Assembly: GCF_019977315.1 (NCBI RefSeq)
Contig: NZ_AP024652.1
Coordinates: 3,720,001 to 3,784,000, forward strand
Reading direction: 5' to 3'
Length of the DNA stretch: 64,000 nucleotides
Source: Arthrobacter sp. StoSoilB22
Lineage (GTDB): Bacteria > Actinomycetota > Actinomycetes > Actinomycetales > Micrococcaceae
Part shown: positions 1 to 7,555 of the stretch, in pieces
How the letters are laid out: every line of letters starts with the position of its first letter
Numbering within the stretch: position 1 is the stretch's first letter
The notes under the pieces: generated by a model
What the model saw: only the letters and a program-made list of their open reading frames with translations
Databases searched by the model: none
What the model was told of the DNA's origin: nothing
Translations under genes and position numbers: made by a program

Positions 1-1
1 G

Positions 2-754
2 AAGGCGTTCAACACCCTCACCGTTTCCGGCGGAACAGTCACCGTGGCCGAGTCGGAGGAAGGACTGGAAGCGCAGCACATTGTGGTCTCCGGCGGCGAC
101 GTCACCGTCACAGCGAACGACGACGGCGTGAACGCCTCGGGTGGCTCTTCGACCAGTACCGATGCGGGCACGGCAGGCGGCGGAGGTCCAATGGGTGGCG
201 GTATGGGCGGCGGGGAGACCGTTGGCGACTACACCGTGGACGTCTCCGGCGGAAACCTCACCATCAACTCAGAAGGTGACGGCCTGGACTCCAACGGCAA
301 CGCCAGCATTTCCGGCGGGACCGTGGTGGTCAACGGCCCCACCAACGACGGCAACGGGGCCTTGGATGTGAACGGTGAACTGACCGTGACCGGCGGCACC
401 GTAGCAGCGGCAGGCAGTGCCGGAATGGCGGTGACCCCGGGCACCTCTTCCACGCAGTCCGGTGTGCAGTTGACCTTCGACTCTTCGGTGTCTTCCGGCA
501 CGCCTGTGCACATCGTAGACGCCACGGGAGCGGTGGTGGTGACATTCGTGACCACCAAAACCATCGCATCCCTGGTGTTCTCCTCCGCCGCGATCACCGA
601 CGGTGCGACGTACACGGTGTACACGGGAGGCAGTGCTGACACGGAAGCCGGCGTCACCACAGGCTCCATCGACGGCGCAGAAGAACAAGGCACCGCGACC
701 GCGGGCCAGTACACGCAGGCCCAAGGTCCCGGTGGTGGCGGCGGCCGCTGGTAA
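2..754 (+). CDS. Carbohydrate-binding (DUF4353-like) surface protein, 3' part
   Basis: The frame is open to the left edge, so only the C-terminal ~250 residues are seen. The sequence is built of repeated strands of the form VSGG-x-(V/L)T(V/I)-x-(A/S) followed by DG(V/L)(N/D)(A/S)NG, for example VSGGDVTVTANDDGVNASGG and VSGGNLTINSEGDGLDSNGN. This is the pattern of the beta-helical carbohydrate-binding DUF4353 family of secreted actinobacterial proteins. A Gly/Met-rich linker (about residues 60-75 of the visible part) separates two repeat blocks, and the tail ends in a poly-Gly stretch. The N-terminal signal peptide must lie outside the window. The role is probably adhesion or glycan binding at the cell surface; the ligand is unknown. 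A strong hairpin follows the stop codon. Confidence 0.75.
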   Translation, partial: KAFNTLTVSGGTVTVAESEEGLEAQHIVVSGGDVTVTANDDGVNASGGSSTSTDAGTAGGGGPMGGGMGGGETVGDYTVDVSGGNLTINSEGDGLDSNGNASISGGTVVVNGPTNDGNGALDVNGELTVTGGTVAAAGSAGMAVTPGTSSTQSGVQLTFDSSVSSGTPVHIVDATGAVVVTFVTTKTIASLVFSSAAITDGATYTVYTGGSADTEAGVTTGSIDGAEEQGTATAGQYTQAQGPGGGGGRW

Positions 755-760
755 GTCAGA

Positions 761-796
761 CAATGGGGGACTGGATTTCGGACCAGTCCCCCATTG
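761..796 (+). terminator. Intrinsic terminator after the carbohydrate-binding protein gene
   Basis: Perfect 14-bp inverted repeat (CAATGGGGGACTGG and its complement) with an 8-nt loop, 7 nt after the stop codon. There is no strong U-tract, as is common in high-GC actinobacteria. Confidence 0.8.
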
Positions 797-863
797 ACGT
801 GTTTCAGAGTGTTGCTTAGGTTTAATTTGTTGGCGCTAACACAGCCCATCAGCAAGGAACTAC

Positions 864-1829
864 GTGAGCAACCAAACCCAATCCCCGGTGAAGTCACCAC
901 TCTTCAGGGACCCCATCGAGGACGGTGCCGCAGATCCCACCGTCATCTACAACCCGCGCGAGCAGGCCTGGTGGATGATCTACACCAACCGCCGCACCAC
1001 GGTCCCGTTCGAGGACGGACTCAGCTGGCTCTACGGTTCCAAGCTCGGAGTTGCATCATCCACGGACGGCACACACTGGGACTACCGCGGAACCCTTGAG
1101 GGCCTTGACTTCGAATGGGGCCACAACACTTTCTGGGCACCCGAAGTCTTCGAGCACGCGGGCACTTTCCACATGTACGTCAGCTACATCCGCGGCATCC
1201 CCGCCCACGGCAATCCGCATTCCATGGAAATCCACCACTACACCAGCCCGGACCTTCTGGCATGGACCCACCACGGATTAGTTCCGCTGAGCTCCAACCG
1301 GGTCATCGACGCCTGCGTGCACCCACTCCCCGGCGGCGGATTCCGCATGTGGTTTAAGGACGAGGTGCAAGGCTCGGAAACCTGGGCGGCGGACAGCGAC
1401 AACCTCTTCGATTGGAAGGTCCGGGGCCACGTACTGACCACACCCTCGGGCCACGAAGGGGCCAACGTTTTCCGCCTGGGCGGCTGGTACTGGATGATCG
1501 TGGACACGTGGTCCGGCCAGGAAGTGTACCGCTCTGACGATCTCGATTCATGGGAGAAACAAGGGGTCATCCTGGACGCAGCCATCGGCGACACCTTCGC
1601 ACGGACCGATGATGTGGGGCCGGGCCTCCACGCAGACGTGGTTGTCAACCATGGCCGCGGATGGATCTTCTACTTCACGCACCCCAGCCGCGCCGGTGCG
1701 AGCCACCCGACTGTCGAGAGCCGGCGGTCATCGGTGCTCGTTGCCGAACTCACCGTCCATGAGGGCGTGCTGCAGTGCGATCGGAACGCGGACAGCCTGC
1801 TGGTACTGAAGCAGCCCGAGAGCGCGTAG
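864..1829 (+). CDS. Glycoside hydrolase family 43-like beta-propeller protein
   Basis: A 321-residue protein without signal peptide, starting at GTG with AAGGAA 4 nt upstream. The N-terminal GAADPTVIYN stretch resembles the first catalytic Asp (DPxV) of five-bladed propeller glycosidases (GH43/GH32/GH117-like). Later stretches NTFWAPEVFEH and RMWFKDE supply the WAPE and acidic motifs typical of blades 2-3, and repeated W-x-Y/S-DL-x-W blade motifs recur (YTSPDLLAWTHHG, YRSDDLDSWEK). It is probably a cytoplasmic alpha- or beta-glycosidase acting on imported oligosaccharides; substrate cannot be predicted. It is monocistronic: terminators lie on both sides. Confidence 0.7.
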   Translation: MSNQTQSPVKSPLFRDPIEDGAADPTVIYNPREQAWWMIYTNRRTTVPFEDGLSWLYGSKLGVASSTDGTHWDYRGTLEGLDFEWGHNTFWAPEVFEHAGTFHMYVSYIRGIPAHGNPHSMEIHHYTSPDLLAWTHHGLVPLSSNRVIDACVHPLPGGGFRMWFKDEVQGSETWAADSDNLFDWKVRGHVLTTPSGHEGANVFRLGGWYWMIVDTWSGQEVYRSDDLDSWEKQGVILDAAIGDTFARTDDVGPGLHADVVVNHGRGWIFYFTHPSRAGASHPTVESRRSSVLVAELTVHEGVLQCDRNADSLLVLKQPESA

Positions 1830-1840
1830 CTTCGCAACAG

Positions 1841-1877
1841 GGCTCGACGACGGTAAGCGACGTGCCGCCGTCGAGCC
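1841..1877 (+). terminator. Intrinsic terminator after the GH43-like gene
   Basis: 13-bp stem GGCTCGACGACGG / CCGCCGTCGAGCC with one mismatch and an 11-nt loop, 12 nt after the stop. It contains the GACGGCGG-type core that recurs in other terminators of this window. Confidence 0.75.
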
Positions 1878-2048
1878 TCCACACGGGCAGGCCGTCCCCC
1901 TTAAGGCTCCCCGCAAACTTGATGCGAACTTGAGCCAATCGAAAAGCTTCCTTGATATAGCAGCGCCACGCTGGAAGCACGAAGCACCAATACCAAGGGG
2001 TTTCGGCAACGAATTCCAGATATGAAACACAACGATGTGGGGGAAGCA

Positions 2049-2522
2049 ATGGAACAGGCATCAGCACTCACCGAGGTGATAGCCATCAAAGGCATCATCC
2101 AGGACCAGCACCCCGTGGATTTCTATGCGCTGGGTGTCGCCGGATGCATCGACCGGCTTGCTGCACCGCTTCGGCGCGAGGGCGTCACCGTCCATTGGCA
2201 CACCCCGCACCACGGCATCGAGATCTCCTCCTCAGCCGCCGCCCTCCTGTATCACGTGGCTCAGGAGACCTTCAGCAACACCCTCAATTACGCCAATGCC
2301 AGCGAGCTCACGGTCCGACTCAACGCCGTCTACCACGGCATCCAGCTCACCATCACGGACGACGGCTGCGGTTTCGAAATCCACGCCGCGCCCAGCGGCC
2401 GCAGGCACGGATTCGGATTGCTTCTGATGTCCATAGCAGTACACGACGCCGGCGGGACAGTAGACATCGACTCCGCGGTTGGGCGGGGCACCAGTGTGAG
2501 GGTCACTCTGCCGCTGGATTGA
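2049..2522 (+). CDS. Orphan histidine-kinase-type ATPase domain (NarL/LiaS-type sensor kinase remnant)
   Basis: A 157-residue protein made almost only of a HATPase_c domain: N-box-like AQETFSNTLNYANAS, G1 box DDGCGF, G2-like GFGLLLM and C-terminal GTSVRVTLPLD. This is the architecture of the last third of NarL/LiaS-type sensor kinases. The HisKA_3 dimerisation helix with its phospho-accepting His, and any membrane or sensing domain, are absent, and no response regulator follows. ATG at 2049 is preferred because GGGGGAAG precedes it; ATG at 2022 in the same frame has no clear ribosome site. It could be a truncated kinase relic or a stand-alone anti-sigma-like ATPase. Confidence 0.6.
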   Translation: MEQASALTEVIAIKGIIQDQHPVDFYALGVAGCIDRLAAPLRREGVTVHWHTPHHGIEISSSAAALLYHVAQETFSNTLNYANASELTVRLNAVYHGIQLTITDDGCGFEIHAAPSGRRHGFGLLLMSIAVHDAGGTVDIDSAVGRGTSVRVTLPLD

Positions 2523-2630
2523 GTCCTATTTGGGACCATATTCGGGCGCCCAACCCGTAGCCGCGCAGCTTTGCCGGACGTATTCTATAGCTACTTTTCA
2601 GCCGGGTTATCCCTACGGATTGGCACGAAA

Positions 2631-4811
2631 ATGGCGCGGAACAAGGGTCCAAAGATAGGTCTTGGCAAGGTCCTTTTGAGGGTCTTCGGGTTCTTCTTCG
2701 TGAGCACCCTCTGCGGAGTTCTGATCACAGGATTCCTGGCACCCGTGGTTGCTTTCACCAGCACCACCGTGGGCGGTTCCCTGGGGTTCTATCAAAGTTT
2801 GCCGAGCGAGCTGAACGTTGATTCACCTTCGCTTTCCAGCACCGTGGTCTCCGCGGACGGGCAGCTCATTGCCACCTTCTATGCGGAGAACCGGGTAAAG
2901 GTCCCGCTGGAGGAGATGTCCCCGTTCATCCGCGAAGCGATCATCGCCATTGAGGACAACCGCTTCTACGAGCACGCGGGCGTGGACGCCCAAGGCATCA
3001 TGCGGGCGCTGAGTTCCAACCTGACACAGGGCACCCGGCAAGGCGCCTCCACCTTGACGCAGCAGTACGTCACCAATGTGCTCAACGAGTCCCGCTTATC
3101 CGAGGGGCGTCCGGAGGATGTGGTGCTCAGCGGGCAGAAGACCGTGGGTGACAAACTGCGCGAAGTGAAGCTCGCACTTGAGCTGGAAAAGCGGTTCAGC
3201 AAGGATCAGATTCTTGAGGGATACCTGAACATAGTGTTCTTCAACCGGAACGCCTACGGCATCGAGGCTGCATCCCGCTATTTCTTCAGCACCTCCGCGA
3301 TGGACCTGACCTTGCCGCAAGCAGCCCTCCTGGCTGGTCTGGTCAATGGCCCCAGCATTTACGACCCCATTGTGGATCCTCAGGCTGCACTCAACCGGCG
3401 CAACCTGGTGCTGGACCGGATGCTGGCACAGGGCAAGATCACGGCTGTGGATCACGGCGTCGCTGTAGCCTCTCCCCTTGAGCTCGACATCACCCCGTCC
3501 CTGCAAGGTTGCGCGGGTACCTCGTTTGCCACCTACTTCTGTGACTACGTCTCCCACCTCATCCTTAACGACGAGGCCTACGGTGACACCGTGGAGGAAC
3601 GTGAACGCTTCCTCTACCGTGGCGGATTGACCATCACCACCACCTTGGACAGCCGGCTCCAGAACGCCGCGCAGGAGCAAGTTGACGCCTCCGCCGGCGA
3701 CAACCCGGATAAATGGGGCGCCGCGATGAGCACCGTCCAGCCGGGCACAGGCAAGATCCTTGCGATGGCCCAAAACACGGTGTTCGTTCCCCAGGAAGGA
3801 AAATACGATACCCAACTGAACTTCAACGTCGATGCCAAAGACGAGAACGGCTACGACCTCAATGGCGCAGGCGGCTTCCAGCCCGGTTCCACCATGAAAC
3901 CGTTCATTTACGCCGAATGGCTCAATGAAGGCAAGAATCCCACTGCAGTTGTTGACGCTTCCCGCCGGGTCTATCCAGTCGGTTTCCCGTGGCGCTCAAG
4001 CTGCGGCAGGGTCCTTGGGGGTTACAGCACCGCGCAGAAAGCCCAGAACCTTGGCGCCGATGACGACCTGCAAAACAACGACGCCGGCTACTACCGGCCA
4101 ATGCCCATCAACTACGGCCTTTACAACTCCATCAACACGGCCACTTTCGCCACCGCAGCCCAATTGGATTTCTGCGGGATCCAAAAAATGGTGGACACCG
4201 TGGGCCTGCACAGCGGCTTGGACAACGCACCGGTCAACATGCACCAGATCGGCAATCTCCTTGGCTCCATTGGAGTGGCCCCTGTGGTCCTGGCGAGCGC
4301 CTACGCCACCTTCGCCAACGACGGCACCTACTGCAAGCCCATTGCCATCACCGAGATCAGCGATGCCCAAGGACGCCAGTTCCAAGCCCAGACCCCTGAG
4401 TGCAGGGAGGCAGTGAAGCCAGCCGTGGCGCGGGGCGTCAACGCCGTCCTGCAGGATGTTCTCAAGATGGGCTCGGGCGTTTACATCGAACCCAAGGTCC
4501 AGAGTCAGGCTCCGGTGGCGGCAAAAACAGGCACGTCCAATAACAACGGCGCCACCTGGGTTGCCGGCTACACCACAACTCTTGCAACGGCGTCGTTCTT
4601 CGGGGACACGACGGCGGGCCAGCAGCGAGCCGGGCAAAACGTCACCATCAACGGCAAGTTCTACAAGTCCTTGGATGGCTACATGATCGCCGGCCCACAG
4701 TGGGCCAACTACATGATGACAGCCACGTCCCTATACCCGAGCGGGCCTTTCCCGGCACCGGCCCCTCCCCCAGCGCCCACCCCGTCGACACCGCAGCCCA
4801 CGCGCCGCTGA
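2631..4811 (+). CDS. Class A penicillin-binding protein (glycosyltransferase/transpeptidase)
   Basis: A 726-residue bifunctional peptidoglycan synthase. A short basic N-terminus is followed by one membrane anchor (about residues 12-40). The GT51 domain shows EDNRFYEHAGVD, QGASTLTQQYVTNVL and KDQILEGYLNIVFF. The transpeptidase domain has the serine motif GSTMKPF (SxxK), SIN (SxN) and KTGTSNNN (KTG), so all catalytic motifs are intact. The C-terminus is a Pro/Ala-rich tail (APAPPPAPTPS). ATG at 2631 is taken as the start because it places the basic MARNKGPK segment directly before the anchor; an upstream TTG at 2571 would add 20 residues. It polymerises and cross-links lipid II outside the membrane. 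It is monocistronic. Confidence 0.95.
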   Translation: MARNKGPKIGLGKVLLRVFGFFFVSTLCGVLITGFLAPVVAFTSTTVGGSLGFYQSLPSELNVDSPSLSSTVVSADGQLIATFYAENRVKVPLEEMSPFIREAIIAIEDNRFYEHAGVDAQGIMRALSSNLTQGTRQGASTLTQQYVTNVLNESRLSEGRPEDVVLSGQKTVGDKLREVKLALELEKRFSKDQILEGYLNIVFFNRNAYGIEAASRYFFSTSAMDLTLPQAALLAGLVNGPSIYDPIVDPQAALNRRNLVLDRMLAQGKITAVDHGVAVASPLELDITPSLQGCAGTSFATYFCDYVSHLILNDEAYGDTVEERERFLYRGGLTITTTLDSRLQNAAQEQVDASAGDNPDKWGAAMSTVQPGTGKILAMAQNTVFVPQEGKYDTQLNFNVDAKDENGYDLNGAGGFQPGSTMKPFIYAEWLNEGKNPTAVVDASRRVYPVGFPWRSSCGRVLGGYSTAQKAQNLGADDDLQNNDAGYYRPMPINYGLYNSINTATFATAAQLDFCGIQKMVDTVGLHSGLDNAPVNMHQIGNLLGSIGVAPVVLASAYATFANDGTYCKPIAITEISDAQGRQFQAQTPECREAVKPAVARGVNAVLQDVLKMGSGVYIEPKVQSQAPVAAKTGTSNNNGATWVAGYTTTLATASFFGDTTAGQQRAGQNVTINGKFYKSLDGYMIAGPQWANYMMTATSLYPSGPFPAPAPPPAPTPSTPQPTRR

Positions 4812-4840
4812 CCCCACGCGTTGCACCCACCTTGCCTCGC

Positions 4841-4901
4841 GTTGCGAGGCCCGCTCTCCACACAATTCCAAGGCCAAACCCTGCAGAGCAGGCCTCACAA
4901 C
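4841..4901. repeat. Imperfect palindrome, single copy of the GTTGxGAGGCC repeat family
   Basis: 17-bp arms GTTGCGAGGCCCGCTCT (4841-4857) and AGAGCAGGCCTCACAAC (4885-4901) pair with three mismatches. It lies between two convergent genes and can end transcription from both sides. The outer arms match those of the tandem copies at 17689-17901, so this is a dispersed intergenic palindrome rather than a chance hairpin. Confidence 0.7.
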
Positions 4902-4907
4902 GAACTT

Positions 4908-6668
4908 CTACAGTGCGAGCTCCATCTCCGCCTGCGTGCCGTCGTCCTCATATGCAGTGACGCCGGCGAGGTCCCGTCCGGCGATGTAGCCAAAGGTCAG
5001 TGCGGGTCCCAGGTTGATGCCGCCGGCGGGGTAATGCCCGCCCATGACACTTGCTTGATCGTTGCCGGCTACGTAGAGGCCATCTATGGGGTGGCCTTGG
5101 TTGTTGAGCGCCCGCCCTCGGCCGTCAGTTTCCACGCCCGCGAATGTCCCGAAGCTCCCTGGCACAACCCGCACCGCATAGAACGGCCCCTTCTCGATAG
5201 GCCCCAATGACGGATTCGGCCGGTGCGTGGCGTCGCCGCCGTAGCGGTTGAACGCGGATTCGCCGCGTCCGAAGTCCGGGTCGACGCCGGAACGGGCATT
5301 CGCGTTGAAGCGCGCCACCGTCCGGCGCAACTCCGCGGGGTCAATACCGCATTTGGTCGCAAGTTCTTCCAGCGTTCGCCCCTTGATGAGGTACCCGGAG
5401 CGCAGGTACGGGAAGAGCGGCACGGGCAGCGGCTTGGCCATGCCCAGAGGGAACCTGCGGACAAATCGGCTGTCCGCGATTTGCCACGATTCCACAGTTT
5501 CACCGTCGGGAGTCGCTGCGAGGAGGGCCTGGACGTAGTCGTAGTAGCCATTGGCCTCGTTCACAAACCGCTTCCCGTCCGCGCGGACGCCGATGCTGCC
5601 CGGCTTCGCACGGTCCATGATGTGGGGGAACACGCCCGTCCGGCCGTTGCGGTACGGCACCAAGGACACCGGGCACCAAGCGGCCGGCGACTGCACTGCG
5701 GTGGTGAAGCGTGCACCCACGGCCTGCGCCAGGTTGATGCCATCACCGGTGGTTTCCGCCGGGGACAGCGTCCAGTGCTCCCGGCCCGTGGGCGTCTTCG
5801 GAAACAGCTCCTTGCGCCGCTGCACATCGTTGGGGAAGCCGCCGGTTGCCAGCACGACGCCGCGTCTCGCGTTGATCTGCACCTCACCTTCGGTAGAACG
5901 CACGACGGCGCCGGTCACCTTGCCGTTTTCATCGCTGAGCAGCGCTGTGGCCGGCGTGGCGACCCGGATGTCCACTCCGAGATCGTCAGCGGATTTCATG
6001 AGCCTTCCGGTCAACGCTGTGCCGTTGACCAGTTGCATGTTCCTCCGGTGCGTCAGCAGGTCCAGGAGGTGGAATCCGAAGCGCCAGCCTGCGTGGAACA
6101 GGCCCTTGGGGTTGCCCCGGGATGCCGACAGGAACTTACCAAGGTCCGGACCGGCCATGATTCCCATGCCTAGGAACGAGGTTTCGTAGAGCTGATGACG
6201 CATCTTCGCCCTCAGTCCAGGCTTGAAGGTGCGGGCGTTCAGAGGCTTAGGACCGACCGAACGATTGCCAGTTCCTGCACCTGGAAGGTCACCGTAGATG
6301 TCGTTGATTTTGCTGCCGGGAACGAACTGCAGGGACGTCTTGTTGTGGAAGAAGCCCACCATGTGCGGGGCAGCTTCAAGGAAGGCATCCACCCTGTCAG
6401 CCTGGTAGTCGTCCCCGAGAACCTCCCGGAGGTATGTGCGGAAGGTTTCCTTGTCCTCATTGACTCCTTCGGCTTTCGCCAATGGGTTGCCCGGTGCCCA
6501 AGCCCAACCTCCGGACCAGGAGGTTGCACCGCCGCAAACCTCTGCCTTCTCCACCACAATCACCTTCATTCCGTGGAAGGCTGCTGTGACAGCTGCAGAC
6601 ATGCCACCGGCGCCTGAGCCGATAACCAGGACGTCGCAGTCCACGGGGCTAGGTGTACTGTCCATCAT
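4908..6668 (-). CDS. FAD-dependent oxidoreductase, KstD/fumarate-reductase-like (FAD_binding_2)
   Basis: A 586-residue flavoprotein. The N-terminal dinucleotide-binding motif is VLVIGSGAGGMSAAVTAAF followed by VVEKAEVCGGATSWSGG. The C-terminal GHYPAGGINLGPALTFG carries the Tyr-x3-Gly arrangement that in 3-ketosteroid-delta1-dehydrogenases holds catalytic residues. The family removes hydrogen from, or adds it to, C-C bonds next to carbonyls or carboxylates. No signal or tat peptide is seen, so it is cytoplasmic. The ATG at 6668 overlaps the TGA of the upstream isomerase gene (ATGA) and has GGGAG 6 nt before it; the reading frame extends further upstream, but that part lies inside the neighbour. 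Last gene of the left operon of the catabolic island. Substrate unknown. Confidence 0.85.
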   Translation of the reverse strand: MMDSTPSPVDCDVLVIGSGAGGMSAAVTAAFHGMKVIVVEKAEVCGGATSWSGGWAWAPGNPLAKAEGVNEDKETFRTYLREVLGDDYQADRVDAFLEAAPHMVGFFHNKTSLQFVPGSKINDIYGDLPGAGTGNRSVGPKPLNARTFKPGLRAKMRHQLYETSFLGMGIMAGPDLGKFLSASRGNPKGLFHAGWRFGFHLLDLLTHRRNMQLVNGTALTGRLMKSADDLGVDIRVATPATALLSDENGKVTGAVVRSTEGEVQINARRGVVLATGGFPNDVQRRKELFPKTPTGREHWTLSPAETTGDGINLAQAVGARFTTAVQSPAAWCPVSLVPYRNGRTGVFPHIMDRAKPGSIGVRADGKRFVNEANGYYDYVQALLAATPDGETVESWQIADSRFVRRFPLGMAKPLPVPLFPYLRSGYLIKGRTLEELATKCGIDPAELRRTVARFNANARSGVDPDFGRGESAFNRYGGDATHRPNPSLGPIEKGPFYAVRVVPGSFGTFAGVETDGRGRALNNQGHPIDGLYVAGNDQASVMGGHYPAGGINLGPALTFGYIAGRDLAGVTAYEDDGTQAEMELAL

Positions 6669-7555
6669 TTGTTGCTCCCGGTAAGTGCTGCGATGTTGTG
6701 TGCTGGGCTGTTGACTGCTGCGGTGGTGACTGCTGTGGTGGTGAGGACGGAATCTGCCGCCGCTTTGAGATGTTTGGCCCATGCCAGTTCGCCCATCTCG
6801 GCCGCCCTTTTGTCCGATGGCGTTTCGATGCTAACCGGGGTTCCTGCGGCGAAGGTCGCGAGTATGCTCGCTAGGTGAAATTCACCGTCGCCGGGTACGC
6901 CTCGCTCCGAGCGCGACTCGACAATCAGGGCTTCCCTGTTTTCCGGCGCAGCAGCAGGACCATCGCAGAGTTGGACCAAAGGAACCAGATCCGTGGCCGC
7001 TTCGAGCTCAGCCGTAGTTGCGCCGAAGCGGTTGACGTGGAGTGCGTCAACAACAATCTTGCAGCCCGCCCGCCGGGACAGCTTCACTGCCTGGGGAAGG
7101 GAACGAACGGTTTGGTAGGCGATGGGTTCCAGCGTCGGCATGATTCCGTAGGACTTACCGTCCTGGGTCATCTGCGCGAGGTGGTCACCGAAACGGTCAA
7201 GGTCCGGGTCTGCGCAGGCCACCGTCAGTGTTGATGCCCCGAGGGCTTGGCCGGCCTCCATCATTCGCAGCCAGGCTTCGCGTTGATCCTGCCCGCCCTG
7301 CAGGCCAGTTCCGTCCAAGAGGAGAAACTCAACATCCTCAACCGTGATCCCTGTATCCGCCATCCGTTGCAGCGTCTCCTTGAGCAGGTGGGAACCGGGC
7401 TGGAGATCGTATGGCCGCTCCGTGGCGGTGACTGGACGGACTCTGGCTCCGATGAAGTCGAAGCCGGCCTGTGCCGCGATGCTCACCAAATCCGGTGGTG
7501 CGGTTCCGACCAGGGAGAGCTGGGCGATTCCCAGCCGACGCGTAGGTGTGGTCAC
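6665..7555 (-). CDS. Sugar phosphate isomerase/epimerase-like TIM-barrel protein (AP endonuclease 2 family)
   Basis: A 296-residue protein beginning RRLGIAQLSLVGTAPPDLVSIAAQ, with a strand/helix pattern typical of the xylose-isomerase-like TIM barrel (IolE, dehydroshikimate dehydratase, hydroxypyruvate isomerase relatives). Acidic and His positions expected to bind a divalent metal include EPIAY (mid), IVVDALHVNR and LVQLCDG. It lies between an OYE-like flavoenzyme (4-nt overlap at 7552-7555) and the KstD-like dehydrogenase (ATGA overlap at 6665-6668), so the three are translationally coupled. Members of this family isomerise or dehydrate keto-polyols, which suggests a cyclitol, shikimate-like or keto-sugar substrate; this is inference. 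Confidence 0.75.
   Translation of the reverse strand: MTTPTRRLGIAQLSLVGTAPPDLVSIAAQAGFDFIGARVRPVTATERPYDLQPGSHLLKETLQRMADTGITVEDVEFLLLDGTGLQGGQDQREAWLRMMEAGQALGASTLTVACADPDLDRFGDHLAQMTQDGKSYGIMPTLEPIAYQTVRSLPQAVKLSRRAGCKIVVDALHVNRFGATTAELEAATDLVPLVQLCDGPAAAPENREALIVESRSERGVPGDGEFHLASILATFAAGTPVSIETPSDKRAAEMGELAWAKHLKAAADSVLTTTAVTTAAVNSPAHNIAALTGSNK

Noticed and set aside
229..900. 223-residue antisense frame over the first gene
   Set aside because: The sense frame shows clear repeated VSGG motifs and a terminator; the antisense product has no domain.
5223..6173. 316-residue + strand frame inside the KstD-like gene
   Set aside because: Shadow of the - strand flavoprotein; no ribosome site or motif.
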